The notes: a model not told the origin generated them from the sequence alone. Numbered from the stretch's first letter, positions 17,100 to 25,898 are shown. The stretch: 41,545 bases of DNA from Rhizosphaericola sp047606825 (GCA_047606825.1 JASGDY010000046.1:1-41545); one strand, 5' to 3'. A program made the numbers and translations.

Positions 17100-17228
17100 C
17101 GCCCAATTGAAATTGTTCGCTTTTTATCATAAAAAAAAGTGAATTTACGGTGTATTGTTCTATAGATGGATGTTTGTTGACGTTCAAAGATTAATTTGCC
17201 GGATTATTTATATATTTTAAACAGACGA

Positions 17229-18593
17229 ATGAAGAGTCGTATATCGCGTTTATACTTTGGATTTTTGGCTATAGTTCTTGTTGCCCTGGGGTTGCACTCC
17301 TGCGACAAAGCGGATATTACGTTTGGAGACCAGTGGGTGGAGAATGAATACACCCAGGTGACCCTGCTCGATACCATTACCCCCAGTGTGTCCACGATCT
17401 ATCTGGATACGTTTGCTACCAACGGTACGGGATATTCGATGATAGGGGTGTACGAAGACCCCGAGTTTGGTGTGGTGAGTGCCTCTACCTATCTGAGGTT
17501 ACAGCCACCTACGATCACCACCGCCATCGTGGACAGTCTCGACGAAGCGGTATTTGACTCGGCCGTCGTCTACCTGAATCTCAAGAACGGTGAATATGGC
17601 GATACGACGCAGACCTTGACGTTGAACGTCCAGCAGCTTTCGGCCGACATACGTTATCATGACAATACGAGTTATCTGTACAATACGACTACGTTCCCTG
17701 TGAACGAAACGTCCATCGGCTCGGGTACTTTCACGCTAAACCCCAATGCGGGGCTTCCGCTCACCGGCGACACGTTGACCATACGTCTGACCGATGACTT
17801 TGGTTCCGATTTGTTTTCCAAGCTGAAGACCTATTCGTATTACCTGCGTGACGCGACGGATTTCCTTACGTACCTGCGGGGCATCAAGATATCTGCCTCT
17901 GCGACCAACAACAACGGTTTTATCTTTAATGCATCGGACAGCGCATTCATACGTCTTTATTATTCACTGCCTGCCACGGGTACAACCGTACACCAGCATA
18001 CCGATTTTACGATTAACAGTACGGCATACCAGTTCAATAATATTTCGATTGACCGTACAGGTACGGTACTGGGCAGTTCGGGTATATCCTATACCAACAA
18101 AAAGATATTGACGACGGAGACAGGTAATATTGCCTTTTTGCAGCCTTCGACGCAGACCGCCGTCAAGGTGACTTTCCCGACCATCAAGGCATTGGAGGAG
18201 CAACCGAACTATTTGAAGCTGGTACGCGCCGTACTGGTCGTGGCGGGGCCGTCCAATTCGTACCTGCCTTACTATGCCGTACCGCCGACGTTGTATGCAG
18301 CCTATACAAAGGATCGCACCAATTCCTATTCCGAATCCAGTGTTTTGGCTACAGCTTCATCTTACCAGAATACTACGACCAGACAGTACACGTACAGTTT
18401 GGACTTGACAAGTTATTTCCAGACATACGAGCTACCCTATACGGACAATCTGACGGATCGAGGCATCGTATTGTTTTTGCCGTCCTCGGCATACAAATCC
18501 ACCGTCAACAGGCTGTTGATCGGAGATGCGGTAAACGAGGCAAACGGTGATGGTGGTATCAAACTACAATTGTATTATATATCTGTACAATAA
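17229..18593 (+). CDS. DUF4270-family lipoprotein
   Basis: A 454-aa predicted surface or periplasmic lipoprotein. The start at 17229 (MKSRISRLYFG) was chosen over an upstream TTG because it begins directly with the signal peptide; lipobox Cys is at about residue 25 (LHSCDK). Typical DUF4270 features follow: QVTLLDTITPSVSTIYLDTF, the GVYEDPEFGVVSASTYLRL segment, and a C-terminal DRGIVLFLPSS with LQLYYI. The fold is expected to be beta-rich. The function of the family is not established. The next gene on the same strand encodes an outer-membrane barrel 125 bp downstream, suggesting a joint envelope role. Confidence 0.88.
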   Translation: MKSRISRLYFGFLAIVLVALGLHSCDKADITFGDQWVENEYTQVTLLDTITPSVSTIYLDTFATNGTGYSMIGVYEDPEFGVVSASTYLRLQPPTITTAIVDSLDEAVFDSAVVYLNLKNGEYGDTTQTLTLNVQQLSADIRYHDNTSYLYNTTTFPVNETSIGSGTFTLNPNAGLPLTGDTLTIRLTDDFGSDLFSKLKTYSYYLRDATDFLTYLRGIKISASATNNNGFIFNASDSAFIRLYYSLPATGTTVHQHTDFTINSTAYQFNNISIDRTGTVLGSSGISYTNKKILTTETGNIAFLQPSTQTAVKVTFPTIKALEEQPNYLKLVRAVLVVAGPSNSYLPYYAVPPTLYAAYTKDRTNSYSESSVLATASSYQNTTTRQYTYSLDLTSYFQTYELPYTDNLTDRGIVLFLPSSAYKSTVNRLLIGDAVNEANGDGGIKLQLYYISVQ

Positions 18594-18604
18594 GTAAAAA
18601 TAAA

Positions 18605-18626
18605 AAGACAAAAGTAAAAAATGCGG
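18605..18626 (+). repeat. A-rich dispersed 22-bp repeat
   Basis: The 22 bp beginning AAGACAAAAGTAAAAAAT recur in inverse orientation at 27589-27610 with a single mismatch. Related A-rich strings lie at 4661-4685 (minus-strand signal peptide codons), 18674-18694 (inverse) and 20054-20084. Confidence 0.55.
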
Positions 18627-18718
18627 AAAGCGGAACATCTCAACAAAGTATAAATAGGGTCGACGGTTTTTTTACATTTTACTTTTAACTTAATACGTGG
18701 TACAGTTAATCTACATGC

Positions 18719-20050
18719 ATGAAATTAAATAAAAGCAGTTTATATCTATTGATGGTTACATTGTTTTCACTGAAATACGGTGAAAGCCATGCGCAGACCA
18801 ATGTGTCGCCGTACAGCATGATTGGAATCGGGGACATCAACTACAGTTACTTTGACCGTGCGTCGGGTATGGGCAATTCTGGTATTAGTTTGTCCTCCCT
18901 TAACGGTGCGTATATGTACCTCGCCAACCCGGCGTCTTTCGCTGATCTGAGGGATATGTACTTCAAAGGGGAAGTCTCTGCCAATTTTAAGGGGGCGACT
19001 TATTCGGGTACGCCTACCAACACGGCCAATAAAACCTACTCTACCGACCTACAGTTCCAGAAGATACTTTTTGGGTTGAAACTCAAGCACTGGTGGGGGA
19101 TGGGATTTGGATTGAAGCAGTTTAGCAGTATCAATTATTCCTATTCGACTACGCAGTCTATCAACGGTTCGACGATTACGGTGCCTGTAACCATTAAAGG
19201 CCACGGTGGGCTGAACCAGTTTTTTTGGGCCAACGCCTTTCGTTTGGCAAAAGGGTTAAACGTGGGTATCGAGTCCAGCTACCTGTTCGGAAGCCAGCAG
19301 CAGCTGAAAACGATGACCGCCGACGGTGTCATCAACTCCTCTGACCTGAACACGACGGTTACGAACTATTACCACAAAATATATTTTAAAGGTGGTATCC
19401 AGTACCATGCGAAACTCAATGACAGATGGCGTCTTGGCGTGGGTGTTGTGGGGACCAATAAGACGAAGTTGAAAGGCAATACCACTTATGACCTGACGCA
19501 AGGTGACCTTGACGAGACAGGCGTACCTACGACAATCGTAACGGATTCTTCCATCGGTACGACCAAATATACCCTGCCATTGATGCTGGGAGGTGGTGTT
19601 TCGCTTACCTATGACAATAAGTGGACTTTTGCGGCGGACTACCAACGTCAGCAGTGGAAGGACGCCGGCAATGCCAAAGGTCTTGGATATGTATATGGCA
19701 ATGCCCAACGCTTCTCCGGTGGTGTCGAATATGCCCAAAAACAAACGTTTATCCAGAATGGCTATGTAACCGAAATGGAACGCTATTTCTTCCAGTTCGG
19801 CGGTTATTATACCCAAGGGCAGCTCATCATACGTGGAAATCGTATCAATGATTTTGGAGCTACCTTTGGATTTGGTGTCAATACCAAGAGTAGGGCATCA
19901 TACGGTCCGGGTCTGGGTTATATCATTAACCTAGGTGTTGGAAGCGTGGGTACGACCAGCAACAGCTTGGTTAGGGAAACCTATTACCAGCTTGGTGTTA
20001 CCCTGTCCTTCAATGATTTATGGAACACGGGGCGCCGCGTGATAGAGTAG
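18719..20050 (+). CDS. Outer-membrane beta-barrel protein (FadL/PorV-like architecture)
   Basis: A 443-aa protein with a signal peptide (ending ESHAQ). The N-terminal pattern SPYSMIGIGDINYSYFDRASGMGNSG followed by LNGAYMYLANPASFADL is shared by many Bacteroidota barrel proteins of the FadL/OmpP1 and PorV-like type. The remainder has strand-turn repeats with aromatic girdles (KHWWGMGFGLKQFSS, YNKIYFKGG-like blocks) and ends in LSFNDLWNTGRRVIE. It lies downstream of the DUF4270 lipoprotein gene on the same strand and ends at a terminator. A transport or scaffold role is possible; the ligand is unknown. Confidence 0.78.
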   Translation: MKLNKSSLYLLMVTLFSLKYGESHAQTNVSPYSMIGIGDINYSYFDRASGMGNSGISLSSLNGAYMYLANPASFADLRDMYFKGEVSANFKGATYSGTPTNTANKTYSTDLQFQKILFGLKLKHWWGMGFGLKQFSSINYSYSTTQSINGSTITVPVTIKGHGGLNQFFWANAFRLAKGLNVGIESSYLFGSQQQLKTMTADGVINSSDLNTTVTNYYHKIYFKGGIQYHAKLNDRWRLGVGVVGTNKTKLKGNTTYDLTQGDLDETGVPTTIVTDSSIGTTKYTLPLMLGGGVSLTYDNKWTFAADYQRQQWKDAGNAKGLGYVYGNAQRFSGGVEYAQKQTFIQNGYVTEMERYFFQFGGYYTQGQLIIRGNRINDFGATFGFGVNTKSRASYGPGLGYIINLGVGSVGTTSNSLVRETYYQLGVTLSFNDLWNTGRRVIE

Positions 20051-20078
20051 TAAAGGGAAAAGACAAAAATAAAAAGTA

Positions 20079-20112
20079 AAAAGAGGATGTTCAATAATGA
20101 TCATCCTCTTTT
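20079..20112 (+). terminator. Terminator after the barrel-protein gene
   Basis: AAAAGAGGATG pairs with CATCCTCTTTT (11 bp) across a 12-nt loop, 28 bp after the stop codon. Confidence 0.7.
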
Positions 20113-20173
20113 CTCGTCTAGGGTGCATCTACCCTCTGCCTCACGTTCGCTGTTTGCGGATTTGACTTTTTTG

Positions 20174-20199
20174 CCACTTTTTTGTCAAGAAAAAAGTGG
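20174..20199. repeat. Short hairpin, CCACTTTTTT / AAAAAAGTGG
   Basis: A 10-bp perfect stem with a 6-nt loop (GTCAAG) lies in the 452-bp gap between convergent genes. It could be a back-up terminator. The rest of the gap up to 20405 shows no convincing gene. Confidence 0.55.
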
Positions 20200-20405
20200 G
20201 ACATTATTCTGACGGAAGAATTTAGATGCGTTCGCCCTGTGCATATACCCTTGGAGAGGATAGTTCAAATTTGCGTTCATTACCTATAAATAAATAGGAT
20301 GGTCGTTGAGGACAGCGGCCACTAGTGGTTCTACTGCTCCACCCGCCAGCGAAAAATGCACGCTCCCTATACGCTTGCTTGCAGGGCAAAAGACGTGCGG
20401 TGCTA

Positions 20406-20477
20406 AAAAAGGTGGCTTTTAGATGAAAAAGCTGTCCGAAACCTCGGACAGCTTTTTCATCTAAAAGCCACCTTTTT
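20406..20477. terminator. Very long perfect hairpin between convergent genes
   Basis: The left arm 20406-20439 and right arm 20444-20477 are perfectly complementary over 34 bp with a 4-nt loop (AACC). The inner part, AAAAAGCTGTCCGA and its complement, is a classical bidirectional terminator with A and T runs. The outer 20 bp continue the perfect pairing. It ends 26 bp from the stop codon of nagB and probably terminates the minus-strand transcript. Confidence 0.85.
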
Positions 20478-20502
20478 CCTTTTGACTTTTCTTTTTCCTT
20501 AC

Positions 20503-22410
20503 TTAGAAATGCCATCTAACGAAAGCTTCCATTGCTGCATATTTCGTCAGGCCCAACTGGGAGTATAGGTTGGCCGTATTGGCGTTGCGGTCTTCGGCTC
20601 TTTGCCAAAATTCGCGGGCATCGGTTCCGGCGAAAGGCACCATGTCCTTTTGGCTCTGGTGGAAGTAGATGTTGTAGCGTTTGGACAATACCTGGTCAGG
20701 GCTCATCGGCACTGCCATTTCGATGTCTTCGATGGCCCATTCCTGCCAAGCTCCTTTGTAGAGCCACAGCCAACAGTCTTTCAGCCATTCGTCGCCTGCG
20801 GCTTTGATTTGTTTTAGAGCTTCCATCATGATGTTGAAACAAACCTTGTGCGTGCCGTGTGGGTCTGCCCAGTCGCCGGCAGCATAGATCTGGTGCGGTT
20901 TTACTGCGCGCAATAATTCAATTGTGATGTCCACGTCCGCCTGTGTGGGAGGCAGTTTTTCGATGGTGCCGGATTCGTAGAACGGCAGGTTCATGAAGTG
21001 GATATGGTCGTTGTCGAGACCGACATGGTTGGCGCCGGCTTTTGCTTCACAGCGGCGGATTAGTCCTTTTATCTGGCGGATGATTTCGGTGTCCTTTCCG
21101 TCTTTTTCCTTGGTGGCGAGGAAGGCTTCCGATTCGCTCAGGATGGATTCGCTTTTGGAACTGTCGGTACCGGTCAATTTATCAAAACCAACGGCAAAGT
21201 CCAGGAAACGTCCGACAAATTCGTCGGTAACGGCGATGTTGCCACTCGTTTGGTAAGCGACATGTACGTCGTTGCCTTGCTCTTGCAACCTTTCAAAAGT
21301 GCCGCCCATGCTGATGACGTCATCGTCGGGATGTGGAGAGAACAGTAGGACGCGTTTTGGACAGGGTTCGCTTCTTTCCGGATGGTTGGGAAGCACGGTG
21401 TTGGGTTTGCCCGCTGGCCATCCCGTGATGGTGTCCCGCAAGTGATAGAATACTTCCAGGTTGATCTGGTAGGCATCACCCTTGTATGCCAACAAATCAC
21501 CCAAACCATTTTCTGCATAATCATTGGCGTTAAGGCTTAATATGGTTTTCTTGAGTTTGAGTGCCATGCTGGTAACGGCTCTACGCACCATTTTAGGTGT
21601 CCATTCCACTTCGCCTGTCAGCCAGGGAGCTTTATTGCGTGTCAGTTCGCTCGCGCCTGTTTCGTCCAATACAAACAGGCTGTTGGGATGTTGCTGCAAT
21701 ATGCTTGCCGGTACTTGTTCAGTCACCGGTCCCTCAACGGCTTGCTTGACAATGGGTGCCTTGTTGCTCCATGCCAGGAGAACGACTTTTTTGGCGTGCA
21801 TGATGGTGCTGATGCCCATCGTGATGGACAGGCGCGGAACGAGGGAGATGTTGTTTTGGAAATCCCTTGAATTGGCAAGACGCGTCTTGTTTTCCAGAAC
21901 TTGCAGGCGGGTAATCGAGTTGAAGCTACTGCCTGGCTCGTTGAAGCCGATATGGCCGTTGTCACCGATACCCAAAAGCTGCAAGTCGATGCCGCCCACC
22001 GCCGCTATGGCTTTTTCATATTGTTGGCAAAATGCTTTTACCTGGTCTTTTTCCAATGAACCGTCCGGGATATGGATGTTGGCAGGGTCGATGTCCACGT
22101 GGCTGAACAAATGGTGGTGCATGAAGCTCCAATAGCTCTGCGGCGCAGATTTGGCAATGGGGAAATATTCGTCCAGGTTAAATGTGATGACGTTTTTGAA
22201 AGAAAGTCCTTCTTCCTTGTGCAGGCGGACAAGCTCGTTGTACGTGTCGATGGGCGTGGAGCCTGTCGCCAGCCCTAATACACACATTTCGTTGTTGGCT
22301 TGTTTTGTTCTAATCAGGTCGGCAATTTGGTTTGCCACATGGATTGCTCCGTTTTTAGGCGTGTCAAATATCGCCACGGGGATTTTTTCAAAAGAGTCTA
22401 CCAGGTTCAT
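20503..22410 (-). CDS. nagB: Glucosamine-6-phosphate deaminase fused to a PIG-L-type deacetylase domain
   Basis: The N-terminal half (about residues 10-280) is NagB, which converts glucosamine-6-phosphate to fructose-6-phosphate and ammonia. Seen are LGLATGSTP (phosphate binding), NLDEY with Asp80, and GIGDNGHIGFNEPGS with Asp150, His153 and Glu158. The C-terminal half (from about 350) is a PIG-L/LmbE-like zinc deacetylase domain with PHPDDDVISMGG at 359-370 and a later AAGDWADPHGTHKVCF, which carries likely metal-ligand histidines. At 635 aa it is much longer than stand-alone NagB (about 240-270 aa) but the fusion is common in Bacteroidota. It would act in amino-sugar catabolism; the C-terminal activity is inferred. 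Confidence 0.92.
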   Translation of the reverse strand: MNLVDSFEKIPVAIFDTPKNGAIHVANQIADLIRTKQANNEMCVLGLATGSTPIDTYNELVRLHKEEGLSFKNVITFNLDEYFPIAKSAPQSYWSFMHHHLFSHVDIDPANIHIPDGSLEKDQVKAFCQQYEKAIAAVGGIDLQLLGIGDNGHIGFNEPGSSFNSITRLQVLENKTRLANSRDFQNNISLVPRLSITMGISTIMHAKKVVLLAWSNKAPIVKQAVEGPVTEQVPASILQQHPNSLFVLDETGASELTRNKAPWLTGEVEWTPKMVRRAVTSMALKLKKTILSLNANDYAENGLGDLLAYKGDAYQINLEVFYHLRDTITGWPAGKPNTVLPNHPERSEPCPKRVLLFSPHPDDDVISMGGTFERLQEQGNDVHVAYQTSGNIAVTDEFVGRFLDFAVGFDKLTGTDSSKSESILSESEAFLATKEKDGKDTEIIRQIKGLIRRCEAKAGANHVGLDNDHIHFMNLPFYESGTIEKLPPTQADVDITIELLRAVKPHQIYAAGDWADPHGTHKVCFNIMMEALKQIKAAGDEWLKDCWLWLYKGAWQEWAIEDIEMAVPMSPDQVLSKRYNIYFHQSQKDMVPFAGTDAREFWQRAEDRNANTANLYSQLGLTKYAAMEAFVRWHF

Positions 22411-22596
22411 GATGCGATTGTTTTATTGGATAATGTTGTCAAATATACTTTGAAAGACTTGTTTTACGTGTGTTTTGAACAAACGTTTGCTCAATTTTTG
22501 CGCTGCAAAGGTATTTTCTTTTTGGTTTATTTTGAAAACTTTTTAAAATATTTATTAAGTTGCCATGTATAAGTGTGTGCCTTATCCTGGTAAGGT

Positions 22597-22640
22597 ATAA
22601 ATATAGAAGCCGCCCAATATTGGGCGGCTTCTATATTTAT
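22597..22640 (-). terminator. 44-bp perfect palindrome after htpG
   Basis: 22597-22618 and 22619-22640 are exact reverse complements, centred on AATATT, with a GC-rich middle (GCCGCCC / GGGCGGC) and AT-rich ends. It lies 18 bp after the htpG stop codon and most likely forms the terminator hairpin, though no long T run follows. Confidence 0.75.
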
Positions 22641-22657
22641 TGGTGTAGTCGCAATTG

Positions 22658-24535
22658 CTACTGCGCTATTTTACTAAAACTTCTGTTGATGAAATCCGTC
22701 AACTGTGTACCTTTCAACAAACCTTGGGACAGAAGAGCTAAATCCGTCAGGTTGTGGATTTCGTCTTTTTGTTTGTCCTCGTCGGGTTGCTGCAAAATGC
22801 TTTGGTAGACGGGATGGTTGCCGTTGACGGTCAGCGTCACTTCGTCCGGAAGGTTGCCGTAGAAGGATGCCATGCCGCCGCCGACTGCCGCCATGTCTTT
22901 CATGCGGCGCATAAATTCGGGACGCGTAGCGATGACCGGAGCGGTTTCGTTGCTGAGGCCTTTGATTTCAACGGTTACGTGGAGTTCGGGAACCGGTGCT
23001 TCGAACAAGGTTTTCAGTTTTTCGCTTTCTTCCTTGGTCAATACGCTTTCCGTGTTTTCCTGTTTGTCGATGAGGTTGTCAACGATGTCGGCATCCACGC
23101 GTACAAAAGAAGTCTTGTCCCATTTCATTTCCATGTTGTTGATGAATGCCGTGTCGATCAAGGTGTTGAGCAATACGACTTTGTAACCCTTTGCCTGTGC
23201 GGTCTTGACGTAAGTGTCCTGCGCGACAGGGTCGTTGGTGTACAGGATTATCTGCTTCCCGTCTTTGTTGGTCTGCGTCGCGGACGTTACATCTTTGTAT
23301 TCTTCGAACGTATAGTATTTCGGTTTGGTGACGATTTTCGTTTCCTGGTTTTCGTCGCCTTCCTTCGGTTCGATTTGCAGGTCGATTTTTTCCGTCGCGT
23401 CTTGCAGCAGTAGGAATTTTTCGGCTTTTTCCAGGAACTTGTCTTCGGTGATCATGCCGTATTTGACGACGATGCCGAGGCTTTCCCATTTGTCCTCAAA
23501 GTCGGGGCGGTTGTTGCGGAAGATTTCGTCCAGTTTGTCCGCTACTTTTTTGGTGATGTAACCGTTGATTTTTCGGACGTTGGCATCGCCTTGCAGGTAG
23601 CTGCGGCTGACGTTGAGCGGGATGTCCGGACTGTCGATCACGCCGTGCAACAGCATCAGAAATTCGGGGACGATTTCCTTTACTTCGTCCGTTACGAATA
23701 CCTGGTTGCTGTATAGTTGTATTTTGTCTTTTTGTATTTCGTAGGATTGTTTGATTTTAGGGAAATACAAAACACCTGTCAATTTAAAAGGATAATCGAC
23801 GTTGAGGTGTATCCAGAACAAAGGCGTTTCGCCCATGGGATACAAGTCGCGGTAAAATTTTTTATAGTCTTCGTCCGTGAGTTCCGACGGTTTGCGTGTC
23901 CAGAGGGGGGTGGTGTCGTTGATTTGTTTTTCCTTGAAGAAAACCGCGATAGGCAGGAAGCGGCAATATTTCTGCAAAAGCGATTCTATCCTGCTTTCTT
24001 CCAAAAATTCCTTGTTGTCCTCGCCGATATGCAAAACAATCTTGGTGCCGCGGTCGGACTTGTCGATTTCGTACAGTTCAAATTCAGGGCTGCCGTCGCA
24101 GGACCAATAGACGCCTTTGCTGTCTTCCTTGTAACTTTTGGTATAGACTTCCACCTTGTCCGCCACCATGAACGCGGAGTAGAAGCCCAAGCCGAAATGC
24201 CCGATAATATTAGCGTCTTTGTATTTCTGTACAAATTCCTCCGCGCCGCTAAATGCGACTTGGTTGAGGTATCTGTCCACTTCTTCCGCCGTCATGCCGA
24301 TACCGTTGTCAGCGATGGTCAATGTCTTTTCGTTGGCATCGATGGCGATGTCCACGCGCAGGTCGCCGAGCGTCGATTTGTTTTCGCCGCTGACGGTGAG
24401 CGTTTTCAGTTTTTGGCAGGCATCCTGCGCGTTGCTGACGAGTTCGCGCAGGAAAATGTCGTGCTCGCTGTACAAAAATTTCTTGATGATTGGAAAGATG
24501 TTTTCGGTCTGTACCCTGATCTGTCCTTTGTCCAT
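22658..24535 (-). CDS. htpG: Hsp90-family chaperone HtpG
   Basis: This is an ATP-dependent cytosolic chaperone. The N-terminal GHKL ATPase domain has LRELVSNAQDACQKL, DNGIGMT and GHFGLGFYSAFMVADKVE. The middle domain contains LPLN-type equivalents and SRSYLQGDANVRKI, with the catalytic arginine region. The C-terminal part is diverged and short, as in many Bacteroidota homologues. The length of 625 aa is normal. The ATG at 24533-24535 yields MDKGQIRVQTENIFPII, the standard start. The gene stands alone: 122 bp after the HTH gene and before a palindromic terminator. Confidence 0.97.
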   Translation of the reverse strand: MDKGQIRVQTENIFPIIKKFLYSEHDIFLRELVSNAQDACQKLKTLTVSGENKSTLGDLRVDIAIDANEKTLTIADNGIGMTAEEVDRYLNQVAFSGAEEFVQKYKDANIIGHFGLGFYSAFMVADKVEVYTKSYKEDSKGVYWSCDGSPEFELYEIDKSDRGTKIVLHIGEDNKEFLEESRIESLLQKYCRFLPIAVFFKEKQINDTTPLWTRKPSELTDEDYKKFYRDLYPMGETPLFWIHLNVDYPFKLTGVLYFPKIKQSYEIQKDKIQLYSNQVFVTDEVKEIVPEFLMLLHGVIDSPDIPLNVSRSYLQGDANVRKINGYITKKVADKLDEIFRNNRPDFEDKWESLGIVVKYGMITEDKFLEKAEKFLLLQDATEKIDLQIEPKEGDENQETKIVTKPKYYTFEEYKDVTSATQTNKDGKQIILYTNDPVAQDTYVKTAQAKGYKVVLLNTLIDTAFINNMEMKWDKTSFVRVDADIVDNLIDKQENTESVLTKEESEKLKTLFEAPVPELHVTVEIKGLSNETAPVIATRPEFMRRMKDMAAVGGGMASFYGNLPDEVTLTVNGNHPVYQSILQQPDEDKQKDEIHNLTDLALLSQGLLKGTQLTDFINRSFSKIAQ

Positions 24536-24656
24536 GATATGTTAGGATTTTTTGTTTTAAAAATATTTAAACCTGCAATATCAAAGGCAATACCAAACGT
24601 GGAAAACTGACATTGTGGCGAATATTACAGCAAACCAGAAGCAAAATGACAGAAAA

Positions 24657-24863
24657 TCAGCCTTCTCTATATTCTAAGATATCGCCAGGTTGGCAATCAA
24701 GAGCCTTGCATATCGCCTCCAAAGTTTCAATGCGGATGGCTTTGGCTTTGCCGTTTTTTAGGATGGAAAGATTGGACAAAGTAATCCCTACTTTACTGCT
24801 TAGCTCGTTTAATGACATTTTTCGTTTTGCCATCATTACATCTATATTGACAATTATCGGCAT
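24657..24863 (-). CDS. XRE/Cro-like helix-turn-helix regulator
   Basis: A 68-aa single-domain DNA-binding protein. The helix-turn-helix is about residues 19-40 (LNELSSKVGITLSNLSILKN), followed by the family-typical IRIETLEAICKALDCQPGDIL. This is the YozG-like (HTH_26) subtype. It starts 3 bp after the DUF2975 stop codon, so the two are an operon. Small regulators of this type paired with DUF2975 membrane proteins recur in many bacteria. It may repress its own operon through the palindrome at 25862-25898. Confidence 0.9.
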   Translation of the reverse strand: MPIIVNIDVMMAKRKMSLNELSSKVGITLSNLSILKNGKAKAIRIETLEAICKALDCQPGDILEYREG

Positions 24864-24866
24864 GTT

Positions 24867-25817
24867 TTAAATGGTAAATTCTTGATCTTGTTGAAGTTTG
24901 TAGCCTCTTGCGAACGCTATTGACAGAAATGCATAAATTGTAGGCGTTAAAACGCTTGTCAAACCGATATTGATGCCCGAGAAATCAAATGAAACATAAG
25001 GCGTGACATCTTTGTATACCAATAGGTAAATAACGACAACAGATAGCAATGTCAACAATAAAGGAAGAATGGAGAACAACACACATATTTTTAACCGTAC
25101 AATGTTGGCGTTACTAAATGGTTTTCCTTTGGAGATATTCCAAACGATGACCACGGAATATAATATTAGGATAGTATATGCAATTAGTATTAAACCATTG
25201 GTGGCCAGTGCATGTATCTGCCATATCTGATTGTGGTGTGACGGTATCAATATTTGGTCTTTGTCAAATTGATTTTTGGAAAAACCGTTTGACAAATCTT
25301 TTTTGACGGCAAAATTGACCTCTACTTTTGAGGGATGTGTTTGTAGTAGCCCTGCTGTATCTTTTTTTGTGACAGTAGGTAGAAGAAAATGCTTTCCGTT
25401 TTCAGAAAAATAAAAATCATTTTCATTTTTTAGTCTTAGCCAAGGTAGCCCCACGTAGCGAGTTGGTATTTTTTTCATCATATAGTAGCCGGCTGTATCA
25501 TAAGTGATGTACCGATAGGCTATGTTTGACGAGGCATTGGCTAGGGGGAGTCCTCCAATCGAATGGACGAAAAATGAATCTTTCGCCTTTTCTTGTTCAT
25601 TGTTAATCCCTTGGGCCGCTGCTCGCCAATAATAAAAAGCGTTGATTTCCTTTTGGTTTGGATGAGGGTTGTTTGCATCTACCATATCAACATAAGTTTC
25701 GCCTGAAGAATTGTGATTGTGAAGGATGACGTATATACATCCCCAAATCAACAGTATGACTCCAATAGCGGAACCAAGCGCAACCAAAATGTCCTTGACG
25801 GAAATATTCTTTTTCAT
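24867..25817 (-). CDS. DUF2975-family membrane protein
   Basis: A 316-aa membrane protein. One N-terminal segment (about 8-32, ILVALGSAIGVILLIWGCIY) is followed by a soluble loop of about 150 residues and then a cluster of three more membrane segments (about 205-225, 245-270 and 275-300). The C-terminal half carries the DUF2975 pattern, including NISKGKPFSNANIVRLK and PTIYAFLSIAFARGYKLQQDQEFTI. It precedes the HTH gene by 3 bp. The loop is longer than in many DUF2975 proteins and could sense something outside the membrane. The function is unknown. Confidence 0.85.
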   Translation of the reverse strand: MKKNISVKDILVALGSAIGVILLIWGCIYVILHNHNSSGETYVDMVDANNPHPNQKEINAFYYWRAAAQGINNEQEKAKDSFFVHSIGGLPLANASSNIAYRYITYDTAGYYMMKKIPTRYVGLPWLRLKNENDFYFSENGKHFLLPTVTKKDTAGLLQTHPSKVEVNFAVKKDLSNGFSKNQFDKDQILIPSHHNQIWQIHALATNGLILIAYTILILYSVVIVWNISKGKPFSNANIVRLKICVLFSILPLLLTLLSVVVIYLLVYKDVTPYVSFDFSGINIGLTSVLTPTIYAFLSIAFARGYKLQQDQEFTI

Positions 25818-25833
25818 GGCTGGAATGTTTTTG

Positions 25834-25898
25834 TAAAGATATAATGACTTTTGTTATACTGCAAAATAATTTTATTGAATTACAATAAAATTATTTTG
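25834..25898 (-). promoter_or_regulatory. Promoter with overlapping palindromic operator candidate, DUF2975-HTH operon
   Basis: On the minus strand TTG (25862-25864) is followed after 20 nt by TATCTTTA (25834-25841), close to TTG-N20-TAnnTTTG. A perfect 16-bp inverted repeat, CAAAATAATTTTATTG and its complement with a 5-nt spacer (25862-25898), overlaps the TTG box. It has no GC-rich stem or T run, so an operator is more likely than a terminator. Confidence 0.5.

Larger units (their letters stand above)
16625..17228. other. 604-bp divergent intergenic region
   Basis: This stretch separates the kelch gene from the DUF4270 gene. It holds the 16-bp-stem hairpin at 16917-16954 and a candidate promoter at 17070-17099. 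The rest is AT-rich, with no convincing coding signal on either strand. Confidence 0.6.

Noticed and set aside
20222..20515. 97-aa minus-strand frame after nagB
   Set aside because: It runs through the 34-bp-stem hairpin and has no family resemblance, so it is more likely chance in a repeat-rich gap.
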